A DNA stretch of 44,138 nt from NCBI GenBank assembly GCA_947456805.1, contig CANGTN010000014.1:1-44138 (forward strand), written 5' to 3'. Both the position numbers and the translations under genes were made by a program. The stretch comes from Chitinophagaceae bacterium (GTDB taxonomy: Bacteria; Bacteroidota; Bacteroidia; Chitinophagales; Chitinophagaceae). Under the pieces are notes generated by a model, which saw nothing but the letters and a program-made list of their open reading frames with translations, did no database searches and was not told where the DNA came from. Shown here piece by piece: positions 15,744 through 25,306 of the stretch. Positions within the stretch are counted from its first letter, which is position 1; every line of letters begins with the position of its first letter.

Positions 15744-17012
15744 ATGACGATTACAGATTCATTTCAACTAGCTTTCAGAACTGTAAAAAGTAATAAGCTT
15801 CGAGCTAGTATCACTATTGCAATTATTGCTTTTGGTATTATGGCATTGATAGGCATTATCACTGCTATTGAGGCAATGAATCAAAGCCTGAAAGATAGTT
15901 TCAGCAGTATGGGTGCTAACGCTTTCAGTATTCGTTATCAGGAAGGAAATATCAGATTTGGCGGAAGAAGAAACGTTGTAAAAACTTCTCGCCATGGCAC
16001 TGAAAAGAAATCCAATCTCAATAAAATTATTCGCAAAGAAGATGCAGAGTACTTCAAGGCTAATTTTAATTATCCTTCATTGGTAAGTATTTACAGAAGA
16101 GGTGGCGGAGGGATTGATTGTACTTTTGGAAACAAAAAAACAAATCCTGTTACCACCATATTTGGAGGAGATGAAAATTATTTAGAAGTAAATGGGTTTG
16201 CTATTTCTCAAGGTAGAAATTTAAACAATTTAGATATCAATAGCGGTAGAAATGTTTGTTTAATAGGAAGTAATACGGCTCAAAAATTATTTGGCGACCA
16301 TCCCGAAAGATGCATTGATCAGGTAATACGGGTGAGTGGGATGCCCTATAGAGTTGTTGGTTTGTTGAAGAAAAAAGGGTCGAGTTCTTTTCTCCGTCAG
16401 GATGATATTGTTGTAACAAGTTACATTAATGCTTCAAGATTAAATACGGCTTCGAATAGTTTTTTAATTGGTATTAAAGTTAATAATGTTTTAGAAATGG
16501 ATGCCGCTACAAGTGAGGCTACAAGCGTGTTTCGGGCAGTTAGAAAATTACAGCCAGTGGATGTTGATAATTTTGTAATTGAAAAAAGCGATAAGGTTGC
16601 TGAATTGTTTATTGGCTTTTTAAGCAGTATTGCAGGAAGTGCCGGGGCTATTGGACTCATTACATTAATTGGTGCAGCGATTGGATTAATGAATATTATG
16701 TTGGTAGCTGTAAACGAAAGAACAAGAGAAGTAGGGTTAATAAAAGCTATTGGCGGCAAAAGTAAAAATGTGCGTCAGCAGTTTTTATTTGAAAGTGTTA
16801 TCATCAGTTTGCTAGGTGCTTTTTTTGGAATAATTCTTGGCATCGTTGTAGGAAATGCATTTGCTTCTTTTTTAAATGCAGGTTTTGTAATTCCTTGGAA
16901 TTGGGTGTTTATAGGCATTATAATTTGTTCTGTAGTAGGATTAGCCGCAGGTTTGTATCCTGCAATTAAAGCTTCTAGACTAAGCCCAATTGTAGCATTG
17001 AGGCATGAATAA
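15744..17012 (+). CDS. MacB/FtsX-type ABC transporter permease without adjacent ATPase
   Basis: A 422-residue inner-membrane protein with the MacB architecture: one N-terminal helix (IAIIAFGIMALIGIITAIEAM), a large periplasmic domain (about 45-285) and a C-terminal FtsX domain with three helices that includes NIMLVAVNERTREVGLIKAIGG and ends KASRLSPIVALRHE. Such permeases couple ATP hydrolysis in the cytoplasm to work on periplasmic substrates such as lipoproteins, peptides or drugs. No ABC ATPase gene lies next to it, so its partner must be elsewhere. The substrate cannot be told. Confidence 0.85.
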   Translation: MTITDSFQLAFRTVKSNKLRASITIAIIAFGIMALIGIITAIEAMNQSLKDSFSSMGANAFSIRYQEGNIRFGGRRNVVKTSRHGTEKKSNLNKIIRKEDAEYFKANFNYPSLVSIYRRGGGGIDCTFGNKKTNPVTTIFGGDENYLEVNGFAISQGRNLNNLDINSGRNVCLIGSNTAQKLFGDHPERCIDQVIRVSGMPYRVVGLLKKKGSSSFLRQDDIVVTSYINASRLNTASNSFLIGIKVNNVLEMDAATSEATSVFRAVRKLQPVDVDNFVIEKSDKVAELFIGFLSSIAGSAGAIGLITLIGAAIGLMNIMLVAVNERTREVGLIKAIGGKSKNVRQQFLFESVIISLLGAFFGIILGIVVGNAFASFLNAGFVIPWNWVFIGIIICSVVGLAAGLYPAIKASRLSPIVALRHE

Positions 17013-17023
17013 AATAAACGGTT

Positions 17024-17734
17024 TTATTTTCTCTTATAATAAATTTTCAGTTGTTCGTTAATATAATATTTCAAGTCTTCATCTGTAGTATGTTTGCGAA
17101 GCCATTGATATTTTGGACGATGCAATTGCATGAAATTTGATAATTCATCATCTTGCATTGTTGTGTATCTGCTTACCAAATATTTATTGAATCGATAGTT
17201 GATGTATTCTTCCTGTTCGAGCATTTCATATAAATTATATGCCCTTCTTTTATTCTTTTCTCTTTTACTAAAACGATCTAAGTTTATTCCAACACCTGCG
17301 CCGCTATTGGCTTTGGACAAAGTTGGTATTTTATTGCTGCCAATATCTTCTAAAAATTCTTTTCTTCTTGCAGAACTATCTTCTTTATAGCGGTTTAAAA
17401 TTGCCGTTACTGTAACTTCTTTTAAACTTTTGGAAATTGATTTCAGATAAACAATCAAAGTATCTTGTTGCATTAATTTATCAGTGAGTAACAATGTATC
17501 AAAGTGATGATTGATAGATGCTACTGATAAAATTTGATTAGCGCTTATTTCAATACTGAATCTTCCTTTTGCATTACTTACCGATGTGATGCTTTTATCA
17601 ATGTTTGTAATACTTGCATTCTCAATTGGCTCTTTAGATGCACTATCTAATACAAATCCCCACATCTTTTTCTTTTGTCCAAATGAAGCGAAAGAAATGA
17701 TTAAAAGTGATAAAAATATTGAGTATTTACGCAT
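17024..17734 (-). CDS. Exported protein with CarboxypepD_reg-like domain
   Basis: 236 residues with signal peptide (MRKYSIFLSLLIISFASFGQ). Residues about 25-105 look like the carboxypeptidase regulatory-like beta-sandwich seen at the start of many Bacteroidota outer-membrane proteins (GFVLDSASKEPIENASITN, then SNAKGRFSIEI). The rest is charged and helical (FSKREKNKRRAYNLYEM) and unlike a TonB barrel, so this is a stand-alone domain protein of unknown role. It lies convergent to the permease gene with 11 bases between stops. A terminator of the upstream minus-strand gene separates the two. Confidence 0.7.
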   Translation of the reverse strand: MRKYSIFLSLLIISFASFGQKKKMWGFVLDSASKEPIENASITNIDKSITSVSNAKGRFSIEISANQILSVASINHHFDTLLLTDKLMQQDTLIVYLKSISKSLKEVTVTAILNRYKEDSSARRKEFLEDIGSNKIPTLSKANSGAGVGINLDRFSKREKNKRRAYNLYEMLEQEEYINYRFNKYLVSRYTTMQDDELSNFMQLHRPKYQWLRKHTTDEDLKYYINEQLKIYYKRK

Positions 17735-17779
17735 TGTTATTTTTTTATAAAATTAGTAGATAAATTGATACTTATCTGA

Positions 17780-17812
17780 AAAAAAACAGCCAATGCAAAA
17801 AGCATTGGCTGT
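17780..17812 (-). terminator. Rho-independent terminator of the metalloprotease gene
   Basis: ACAGCCAATGC (17786-17796) and GCATTGGCTGT (17802-17812) form a perfect 11-bp stem with a 5-base loop. On the minus strand the stem is followed by a T run (17785 down to 17780). It stands directly after the gene ending at 17833. Confidence 0.9.
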
Positions 17813-17832
17813 AATAAAAAATAGTTAGAGTT

Positions 17833-20379
17833 TTATTTAGGGTCTAATGCTTTTTTTATTCTGTCACTTGCATCTTGTAAATGATACTTAGTCATTTTAT
17901 CTGTATTGGTTAAAGCAGCTGCATTCAATTCAGTTTGCATTGCTTTTAATTGTCCTTTTACATAAGATGTAACATCTGTATTTTTAGTATCAGCACCTAT
18001 TGTCATAGTATTATTTCCCATAGTAATTGTTGTAAAACTTGGGGTTAATAATGCAATTAATTTTTCTACGTGTGCTTTTTGTAAGTTTCTTCTGTAAACA
18101 TCAAATGGTTTGTTGGTGCTTAATTCACTCCAAACTGCTTTTTTAGTATCTTCCAAAAGTTCATCAAATGTGTACACATTAGCAGCACCAAAACGACTTG
18201 CACTTAATATCATTCTATTTAACCTCGCACCATCTATCAAATTATTCAGTGTATTGGTTTGTATATTTTGAACTCTTTCGTTCGCAATTGGATTATTGAT
18301 TTTATTTAAAATAGTTTTATCCAATAACCAAGTAGGAGTTTGTAAAACATTGTTCGTTAAAAAACCAAATGCTTCTTTTTGTGTTGCTTTATTTACAGAT
18401 TCAAAAACATCACCTTCTTGCGTTGAGCTTTTGTATGTTTCATATGTACCGCCAATATTACGTAATACGTGGTTTACATATCTGTTGAATTGACCAACCA
18501 ATTGTCCATATACCTCTTCTAAATTAGTGTAGGTATTATCGCCTTCTTCTTTTGTCCACTCGGGTAAACCAATAATAATGCGCTTCAAGTTTTTAATACC
18601 ATATTCGCTTGCTTTCATTGCATTATCACTTAAATCTTCGCTCTGTGTACGAGGATCTGTTGAATTACCAAATTCATAAGTACCAAACCATCTGCGAGGG
18701 TTTTCATTTATGGCACTTACAATTAATTTATCACTTGCAACATATTGTTCTTCATCAGTTGTTCCTGGAATATATCCATAACCCCATCTGATTGCCCAAT
18801 CATCATAGTCGCCAATGCGCGGGAATAGCCCTTTTTCAGAAATATTATCTTCAGGTTGTGCAACGTAGTTAAAACGTGCATAATCCATGATAGAAGCTGT
18901 ATGACCGTTTGCTTCTACCCATGCTTTGTCTCTTAATTTTTCAACAGGAGTTTTGCTGCTATTACCCATATTGTGCATTAAGCCTAAGGTATGTCCTACT
19001 TCATGAGATGAAACGAAACGAATTAATTGTCCCATTAAATCATCATCAAATTTCATTTTTCTTGCACGAGGATTCACTGCTGCAGTTTGAATCATAAACC
19101 AATCGTGTACCAATTTCATTACATTGTGATACCAACCAATATGGCTTTCTAAAATTTCACCGCTGCGAGGATCATGAACATTAGGCCCATATGCATTCTC
19201 AATATCAGAAGCAAAGTATCTTATTACAGAATATCTTGCATCTTCTAAGCTCATTGTTGAATCATTTTCAGGCCATTCTTTTCCCATAATAGCATTTTTG
19301 AAACCGGCTTTTTCAAATGATTTTTGCCAATCGTTCACTCCAGCAATCAAATAACTTCTCCATTTGCGGGGAGTTGCAGGATCAATGTAATAAACGATAG
19401 GTTTGATAGGTTCAACCAATTCGCCACTTTTCCATTTTTCGATATCAGCGGGCTTAGGTTCCAATCTCCAGCGAACTGCAAAAGTTTTATTTTCAACACG
19501 TTGTTGGTTGTCGCCAAATACTACATAGTCATCCTGAAAAAAACCAACTCTTTTATCCCAAAGCCTTTGTGCCATTGGCTTTTTAGGCAATATAATAAAT
19601 GAAGTGTTCATTTCTAAAGTAATTGCACCCGCATCACTTGCAGCAGGGAAACTAGCACCTCCCTGACCACCACCGAATGGACTTGGTGAAGCCGGTGCTG
19701 TATTAAATGTTTTAACAGTTTTTACTTCAGTATTGGTTGGAAAAGTATTGATTGTTTGTACAAAACTTCTATCACTCGCCAACGTACTGAGATTAAATCT
19801 TCTTTTGATATTTGGGTTGATACTTACAATTTGATTATCACCTTTGAAAAAATCTGTAACATCAAGAATGGTACTTGTAGAATCTTTGCCAAATGCTTTG
19901 ATATCAAATGCTGCAGCAATTGTGTTTACATAAGAATTGCTCACTGCTTTATAAATTTCCTGCGTTGAATCTGCTGTACTGATTAATGTAATTGTTCTAA
20001 TAAAAATAGTGTTGTTAGGACCTTTTTCAAATTTCAAAGTTTGTCGGTTGGCAATTTCACCACCATAAATACCAGCACCACCCGGTACTTTACTATAACG
20101 AGTCACAGCCATGATTTCATAATTCATTAAAGAGTCAGGAATTTCAAAGTAAAACTTTTCTTCAACTTTATGAACAGTAAATAACCCTTTTTTAGTTACT
20201 GCTTTTTCGGTAATGACTTCTTTGTAAGGCTTTGGACCTGATTTTGCAGCTGCGCCAAAACCACCACCTGTAGGAGGCGTAGTGCCCGAAGCAGTTCTTT
20301 CAATAACTGGGGTAGGCCTGTTTTGTGCAAAAGCCATTGTGCTTGCTAATAAACTAGCAGCAAAAAAAATTCTTTTCAT
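17833..20379 (-). CDS. Secreted zinc-dependent metalloprotease (DUF5117/DUF5118, metzincin type)
   Basis: An 848-residue exported protein (signal peptide MKRIFFAASLLASTMAFAQ). The extended zinc site HEVGHTLGLMHN (H459, E460, H463, G466, H469) is the metzincin HExxHxxGxxH signature, with a downstream SIMDYARFNYV resembling a Met-turn. The N-terminal half fits the DUF5118 and DUF5117 regions found with this peptidase domain in Bacteroidota. The Gly-rich stretches at 35-50 and 235-245 are linkers. It probably degrades proteins outside the cytoplasm; substrate unknown. There is no T9SS tail or lipobox, so it may be periplasmic. Own terminator downstream and divergent from exbB. Confidence 0.88.
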   Translation of the reverse strand: MKRIFFAASLLASTMAFAQNRPTPVIERTASGTTPPTGGGFGAAAKSGPKPYKEVITEKAVTKKGLFTVHKVEEKFYFEIPDSLMNYEIMAVTRYSKVPGGAGIYGGEIANRQTLKFEKGPNNTIFIRTITLISTADSTQEIYKAVSNSYVNTIAAAFDIKAFGKDSTSTILDVTDFFKGDNQIVSINPNIKRRFNLSTLASDRSFVQTINTFPTNTEVKTVKTFNTAPASPSPFGGGQGGASFPAASDAGAITLEMNTSFIILPKKPMAQRLWDKRVGFFQDDYVVFGDNQQRVENKTFAVRWRLEPKPADIEKWKSGELVEPIKPIVYYIDPATPRKWRSYLIAGVNDWQKSFEKAGFKNAIMGKEWPENDSTMSLEDARYSVIRYFASDIENAYGPNVHDPRSGEILESHIGWYHNVMKLVHDWFMIQTAAVNPRARKMKFDDDLMGQLIRFVSSHEVGHTLGLMHNMGNSSKTPVEKLRDKAWVEANGHTASIMDYARFNYVAQPEDNISEKGLFPRIGDYDDWAIRWGYGYIPGTTDEEQYVASDKLIVSAINENPRRWFGTYEFGNSTDPRTQSEDLSDNAMKASEYGIKNLKRIIIGLPEWTKEEGDNTYTNLEEVYGQLVGQFNRYVNHVLRNIGGTYETYKSSTQEGDVFESVNKATQKEAFGFLTNNVLQTPTWLLDKTILNKINNPIANERVQNIQTNTLNNLIDGARLNRMILSASRFGAANVYTFDELLEDTKKAVWSELSTNKPFDVYRRNLQKAHVEKLIALLTPSFTTITMGNNTMTIGADTKNTDVTSYVKGQLKAMQTELNAAALTNTDKMTKYHLQDASDRIKKALDPK

Positions 20380-20715
20380 ATTGGTTAATGAGGTTTGATT
20401 AATTTCTAAAGATAAGTAGCTAGGATGTTTTGCAAATAGATTTTTAAATTTTATTACACAAACGGCAAAAAATAATTGTTAATTGATAATATTTCTTTTC
20501 TAAAATTTTGTTCGTATTTGTATTTGCAATTATCTTACGTGCTCAAAATAACTACGTAAAAAATTTATTGAAATTGCTTGCTAACAAATAGATAGTTTGA
20601 AATAAAAAATCTATTTATCACAAGTTTTATTTTTTTTATTATTTTTTTATGTAGAATTGCGAAATATTTAATCATACACAAAAAGTAATTTCAAAAACTA
20701 AAAATCAATTCAATC
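20380..20715. other. 336-bp divergent intergenic region with two inverted repeats
   Basis: An AT-rich region between the divergent metalloprotease and exbB genes that should hold both promoters. Two perfect inverted repeats are visible: TTACGT/ACGTAA (20535-20540 and 20554-20559, 13-base spacer) and AAATAGAT/ATCTATTT (20586-20593 and 20609-20616, 15-base spacer). I found no TAnnTTTG box at a convincing place for either gene and no ORF or RNA signature. Confidence 0.5.
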
Positions 20716-21582
20716 ATGGCTGACGTTAAACCAACTGCAAGTGCTGTAAAAGCAAACACATCAGTTCAACATCAAAAGAGTAGTAATTCAATTTCATGGA
20801 TTGCACCTTTGTCCTGCGTTATTTTAGGGTATATTATTTGGAGATTTGTGCTGGGTGCTTCTAGCAACTTTACCCAACCTGACACTACAAGTTTGTTTTG
20901 GCCACAACACAAAGGGCTTAAACCTGATGCAGGTTTTGCTAAAATGTATGAAGGTGGAATTATTGTACCTATTTTAATTGGTTGTTTTTTAACTGTATTG
21001 ACTTTTGTAGTTGAAAGATTTATGACAGTTAAGCGTGCAACAGGTGCAGGCAATATCGGTGAGTTTATCCGTAAAATTCAATACCATCTTGCAAATAAAG
21101 AAGTTGACAAAGCAATTGCTGAGTGTGACAAGCAACAAGGAAGTGTTGGTAATGTAATGAAATCTGGTTTGCGTACTTACAAAGATATGATTACAAATAC
21201 TGAACTTACTACAGAACAAAAAGTATTGAACATTCAAAAATCTGTAGAAGAAACAACTGCATTGGAATTGCCTATGTTAGAAAAGAATTTAGTGTTCTTA
21301 TCTACTATTGCATCTGTAGCAACTTTATTAGGATTGTTGGGTACAGTATTAGGTATGATTAAATCATTCTCTGCATTAGGAGATGAAGGTGGTGGTGAAG
21401 CTGCAAAAGAATTATCAAAAGGTATTTCTGAGGCTTTGTTTAATACTGCATTAGGTATTGGTACATCTGCGATTGCCATTATTTTCTATAACATGTTTAC
21501 AACTAAAATTGATTCTGTAACACACGGTATTGACGAGTCTGGGTTCACATTAACTCAAAGCTTTGCGGCTAATTACAGATAG
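20716..21582 (+). CDS. exbB: MotA/TolQ/ExbB proton channel family protein
   Basis: Inner-membrane proton channel subunit that powers TonB. Of its 288 residues, the first ~30 are cytoplasmic or disordered, followed by a helix (WIAPLSCVILGYIIWRFVLG), a second helix near 80-100 (GIIVPILIGCFLTVLTFVV), and the conserved pair of C-terminal helices with STIASVATLLGLLGTVLGMI and LGIGTSAIAIIFYNMF. The extra N-terminal helix makes it longer than enterobacterial ExbB and is usual in Bacteroidota. It leads an exbB-exbD-exbD-tonB operon that could energise the SusC-type receptor further downstream. Confidence 0.92.
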   Translation: MADVKPTASAVKANTSVQHQKSSNSISWIAPLSCVILGYIIWRFVLGASSNFTQPDTTSLFWPQHKGLKPDAGFAKMYEGGIIVPILIGCFLTVLTFVVERFMTVKRATGAGNIGEFIRKIQYHLANKEVDKAIAECDKQQGSVGNVMKSGLRTYKDMITNTELTTEQKVLNIQKSVEETTALELPMLEKNLVFLSTIASVATLLGLLGTVLGMIKSFSALGDEGGGEAAKELSKGISEALFNTALGIGTSAIAIIFYNMFTTKIDSVTHGIDESGFTLTQSFAANYR

Positions 21583-21651
21583 TCATCTGGGTTGTTTATG
21601 GAATAAGCACAATTGTGCATCTATGTTTGTGAAACGAAAAAAAATTAAACA

Positions 21652-22296
21652 ATGGGAAGACCTAAGATTGCCCGGAAAAGTACCAATATAGATATGACGG
21701 CTATGTGCGACGTAGCTTTCTTGTTACTTTCATTTTTTATATTGACTACAAAATTTAAACCGGCAGAAGCGATTACTGTAGTTACACCAAACTCAGTATC
21801 GTCTAAACCTGCTCCAGAAAAAGATTTTGTCTTAGTCACAATAGATAAAGATGGTAAAGTATTTTTCTCTATGGATGATGAAAATAAAAAAGCATTCATT
21901 GCAGAATCAATCAACAACACTAAAAATTTGGGACTAAATGTAAATGCTTTCAAGAAAGCAGGTTTCATTGGTGCTCCATTCAGTCAATTGTCACAATTTC
22001 TTGCAATTCCTGAAGACCAAAGAAAGGGTGCAGCTTTACCGGGTATTCCTTGTAAAGACAGCGCTAATAATGAAATGGTAGAATGGTTTCGTCTAGTTAA
22101 ATCTGCATATGGAGGACAAAAAGTGAACTTGTTGCTGAAAGGTGATAATAGTTCAAAATATCCAGCATTTAAAAATGTAGTAGCAGCTTTGAAAAAGAAC
22201 GAACTTTTCAAATTCCAAATGGTAACCAATCCTGAAAGTGCACCTACTGGAAGTGAATTGTACAAAAAGCAAATGAGTGGAGAAAAGAGCAATTAA
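21652..22296 (+). CDS. exbD: ExbD/TolR family biopolymer transport protein, first copy
   Basis: 214 residues: short cytoplasmic start, one membrane helix with the proton-carrying aspartate (MTAMCDVAFLLLSFFIL), then a periplasmic domain. The periplasmic part is longer than in typical ExbD (about 140), with an insert around 85-140 containing KAGFIGAPFSQLSQFL and IPCKDSANNEM. ExbD lines the ExbB pentamer and couples protons to TonB. Start at ATG 21652, 69 bases after exbB. Confidence 0.88.
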   Translation: MGRPKIARKSTNIDMTAMCDVAFLLLSFFILTTKFKPAEAITVVTPNSVSSKPAPEKDFVLVTIDKDGKVFFSMDDENKKAFIAESINNTKNLGLNVNAFKKAGFIGAPFSQLSQFLAIPEDQRKGAALPGIPCKDSANNEMVEWFRLVKSAYGGQKVNLLLKGDNSSKYPAFKNVVAALKKNELFKFQMVTNPESAPTGSELYKKQMSGEKSN

Positions 22297-22333
22297 TAAA
22301 AATATTTAATAAAAAATTAAAATTTAGTAAGCT

Positions 22334-22891
22334 ATGGCAGAAATGGATACTTCGGGCGGTGGTGGCCATAAAAAAGGTCCCGGCGTTAAGAAAGCCAAGA
22401 AATTATCTACAAGGGTAGATCTTACTCCGATGGTGGATTTAGGTTTCTTGCTCATTACCTTTTTTATTTTCACAACTACTATGAGTCAGCCTACAGCATT
22501 GAATCTTTATTTACCTAAAGATACTGATAAGCCGGAAGAGCAAAATAAGGCTAAAGAAAGTGGTGCTTTTACTATTTTATTAGGAAAAGACAATCACGTG
22601 TTTTATTATGAAGGTATATTGGATAACTCCAATGCTTCAACAAATTTCAAATCTGCCAATTTTGGTAGTGGAGATGATGGTATAAGATCAGCGATTTTGA
22701 AAAAGAAATCAAGTACCAATCCTCAGGATTTTGTTGTTGTAATAAAACCAAGTGATGATTGTGAATATAAAAATGTAGTTGATATTTTAGATGAAATGGC
22801 TATTAATGTGGTAAAAAGATATGCATTGGTAGACATTTCAGATATTGAAGTTCAATTAATCAATGCGACTGAGGCATCTGCACCAAAATAA
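22334..22891 (+). CDS. exbD: ExbD/TolR family biopolymer transport protein, second copy
   Basis: 185 residues with a Gly/Lys-rich cytoplasmic N-terminus (MDTSGGGGHKKGPGVKKAKK), the membrane helix with its conserved aspartate (DLTPMVDLGFLLITFFIF) and a periplasmic domain ending in IEVQLINATEA. It differs clearly from the first copy, suggesting a heteromeric ExbD pair rather than redundancy. Two ExbD genes beside one ExbB are common in Bacteroidota operons. Confidence 0.9.
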   Translation: MAEMDTSGGGGHKKGPGVKKAKKLSTRVDLTPMVDLGFLLITFFIFTTTMSQPTALNLYLPKDTDKPEEQNKAKESGAFTILLGKDNHVFYYEGILDNSNASTNFKSANFGSGDDGIRSAILKKKSSTNPQDFVVVIKPSDDCEYKNVVDILDEMAINVVKRYALVDISDIEVQLINATEASAPK

Positions 22892-22954
22892 TTGTATAAA
22901 TTTTATTTATGAAGATTAAGCCGAGTAGCATCTTATTAAAAAATCACAGAAATC

Positions 22955-23782
22955 ATGGAAATAAATAAAATATTAACTGCCGATATTCTTGATATCATCT
23001 TCGAAGGAAGGAACAAAGAATATGGTGCGTATGAATTGAGAAAAACTTATAACACACGTATAACAAGAGCTTTAATTATCACTTTTGTTGTTTGTTTGTT
23101 GTTTGTGATTGGTTCATTTATAGCTAATTCTACTAAGAAGAAAGCAGCTCAAATAATGGTACAGGATGTTTCTCTTGAAAACATGAAGCAAGAGGAAAAA
23201 AAGCCTGAACCACCACCACCGCCGCCACCACCAAAGCAAGAACCGCCTAAAGTGGAAATGGCAAAATTTACACCTCCGAAAATTGTAAAAGATGAGGAAG
23301 TAAAAGAAGAAGAAAAGCCACCTGAAGTTGAGAAGTTGGAAGAAGCAGCGATTGGTACAAAAAACCAGGAAGGTATTAAAGATGAAGGTATTGTTACTCC
23401 TGTTGAACCTACAGGTACTGGTAAGGTAGAAGCACCGCCTGAAGAAGATTACAACAGAGTATTTACTTCTGTTCAAATTGTTGCTGAGTTCCCAGGTGGT
23501 AGTGCGGCTTGGATGAAATACTTAGAACGTAATTTAAACAGCAACACACCAATTGATAATGGTGCCCCTGCAGGAAGATATACAGTGTATTTGAATTTCA
23601 TCGTTGACAAGTCCGGAAACATCAGTGAAGTAACTGCTGAAAATGATCCGGGTTATGGCACAAAAGAAGAAGCTATCAGAGTACTTAAAAAAGGTCCGGC
23701 CTGGAAACCAGCCGTTCAAAATGGTAGAAATGTAATTTACAGACACAGACAAAGTATTACATTCCAAGTTGCGGATGAATAA
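22955..23782 (+). CDS. tonB: Energy transducer TonB
   Basis: 275 residues. A cytoplasmic N-terminal segment of about 35 residues (DIIFEGRNKEYGAYELRKTY) is characteristic of Bacteroidota TonB; then one helix (ALIITFVVCLLFVIGSFIA), a Pro/Glu/Lys-rich periplasm-spanning region (about 78-150) and a C-terminal TonB domain (about 175-275, with GRYTVYLNFIVDKSGNI and ending FQVADE). It transmits the proton-driven force from ExbBD to outer-membrane receptors. Last gene of the operon; a terminator follows. Confidence 0.93.
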   Translation: MEINKILTADILDIIFEGRNKEYGAYELRKTYNTRITRALIITFVVCLLFVIGSFIANSTKKKAAQIMVQDVSLENMKQEEKKPEPPPPPPPPKQEPPKVEMAKFTPPKIVKDEEVKEEEKPPEVEKLEEAAIGTKNQEGIKDEGIVTPVEPTGTGKVEAPPEEDYNRVFTSVQIVAEFPGGSAAWMKYLERNLNSNTPIDNGAPAGRYTVYLNFIVDKSGNISEVTAENDPGYGTKEEAIRVLKKGPAWKPAVQNGRNVIYRHRQSITFQVADE

Positions 23783-23800
23783 TATTTTTTCAATATTGAA

Positions 23801-23831
23801 AAATGCCTTGCAAAATAATTGCAAGGCATTT
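23801..23831 (+). terminator. Terminator of the exbB-exbD-exbD-tonB operon
   Basis: AAATGCCTTGCA (23801-23812) and TGCAAGGCATTT (23820-23831) form a perfect 12-bp stem with a 7-base loop. The T run after it is short and broken (TTGATTT). It separates tonB from mnmE. Confidence 0.75.
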
Positions 23832-23879
23832 TGATTTATAGCCCTTTGCTTTACTTTATTTTCGCTTCAAAGATTACTT

Positions 23880-25259
23880 ATGGCTAAATTAATGGGTTGG
23901 GAAGATACAATTGTAGCATTGGCTACACCTCCGGGGATTGGTGCCATTGGTGTAATCAGATTGAGTGGTAAAAATGCTATTACAATTGTAAATGAATTGT
24001 TCCCTTCAAAAAATTTATTGCAACAAGCTACACATACTTTGCACGTTGGGTTTTTAAAATCAGGGAAAGAAGTGTTGGATGAAGTTGTTGTTGCATTATA
24101 CAAAAATCCAAAATCTTATACAGGAGAAGATGTTGTAGAAATCAGTTGTCATGGTTCGTCATATATTCAAGAAAAAATAGTACAAACCATCATTCAAAAT
24201 GACTGCAGAATAGCAAAGCCGGGTGAATTTACACAACGAGCTTTTTTGAATGGAAAGTTAGATTTAACACAAGCCGAAGCTGTAGCAGATTTAATAGCAA
24301 GTAACACGGAAGCCAGCAGGAACGCGGCTTTACAAAATATTCGTGGTGGTTTTTCTAATATCTTGAGTGTGCTTAGAGAAGAACTGATTAAGTTTTCTGC
24401 ATTGATTGAATTAGAACTTGATTTCAGTGAAGAAGATGTTGCATTTGCTGATAGAAAACAATTGAATCAATTGATTCAGAAATTACAAAGTACAACAGCA
24501 ACTTTGTTACAATCATTTGGTTTGGGTAATGTGATTAAAAATGGTGTTCAGGTAGCAATCATTGGAAAACCAAATGCAGGAAAATCAACTTTACTGAATA
24601 CATTACTCAACGAAAACAGAGCTATAGTAAGCGATATCGCAGGTACTACAAGAGATACTATTGAAGAGGTTTTAAATATTGATGGCATTTTATTCAGATT
24701 GATTGATACGGCCGGAATTAGAAATCAAACAACTGATGTAATTGAAAGTATTGGCGTTCAAAGAAGCTACGATACGATGGCTAAAGCTGATATTGTATTG
24801 TATTTATTTGATGTAAATACCACTACTTCAGAAGAATTGATGACTTCTAAAAATGAATTTGAATCGAAGCAAATTAAATATATTTTAGTTGGTAATAAAG
24901 TAGATGGGAAAGACAATTTATTGCATGAAAAGTATGTAAACATTCCTAATCTTTTATTTATTTCAGCTAAAGAAAACAGAGCTGTAAATAAATTGAAACA
25001 AACTCTTTTTGCCGAAGCTGTACAAGGCAATATTCATCAAGAAGCAACAGTAATTACCAATGCAAGGCATTACGAAGCCTTACAAAAATTATCTATTTCG
25101 TTGCTTGAAGTTGAACAAGGGTTAAGTAACAATATTGCAAGTGATTTAATTGCATTAGATATACGTCAGGCTTTACATTTCCTTGGTGAGATTACTGGGG
25201 AAATAACAAACGAAGATCAGTTAGATTATATTTTTAGTAAGTTCTGTATCGGAAAGTAA
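23880..25259 (+). CDS. mnmE: tRNA uridine-5-carboxymethylaminomethyl(34) synthesis GTPase MnmE
   Basis: With MnmG it modifies the wobble uridine of several tRNAs. The N-terminal formyl-tetrahydrofolate-binding domain starts with EDTIVALATPPGIGAIGVIR; the helical domain encloses a G domain with the P-loop GKPNAGKS (229-236), GTTRDT, DTAG (276-279) and NKVD. The C-terminus carries the invariant cysteine motif CIGK (456-459). At 459 residues it is complete. Methionines at residues 1 and 5 are both possible starts. It is a single-gene unit between the tonB terminator and the convergent PUL arm. Confidence 0.97.
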   Translation: MAKLMGWEDTIVALATPPGIGAIGVIRLSGKNAITIVNELFPSKNLLQQATHTLHVGFLKSGKEVLDEVVVALYKNPKSYTGEDVVEISCHGSSYIQEKIVQTIIQNDCRIAKPGEFTQRAFLNGKLDLTQAEAVADLIASNTEASRNAALQNIRGGFSNILSVLREELIKFSALIELELDFSEEDVAFADRKQLNQLIQKLQSTTATLLQSFGLGNVIKNGVQVAIIGKPNAGKSTLLNTLLNENRAIVSDIAGTTRDTIEEVLNIDGILFRLIDTAGIRNQTTDVIESIGVQRSYDTMAKADIVLYLFDVNTTTSEELMTSKNEFESKQIKYILVGNKVDGKDNLLHEKYVNIPNLLFISAKENRAVNKLKQTLFAEAVQGNIHQEATVITNARHYEALQKLSISLLEVEQGLSNNIASDLIALDIRQALHFLGEITGEITNEDQLDYIFSKFCIGK

Positions 25260-25306
25260 CCGCTGGTTATTATAAAATAAATATTTAGTTTTTATACAAT
25301 GTAACT

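Noticed and set aside
23114-23476. Minus-strand ORF rich in Phe and Trp
   Set aside because: It is the antisense shadow of the proline-rich region of tonB; the CCA/CCG run reads as TGG on the other strand.
25271-25297. Bidirectional terminator between mnmE and the SASA gene
   Set aside because: An AT-only inverted repeat around TAAATATTTA is present, but it has no GC pairs and would be too weak to call.
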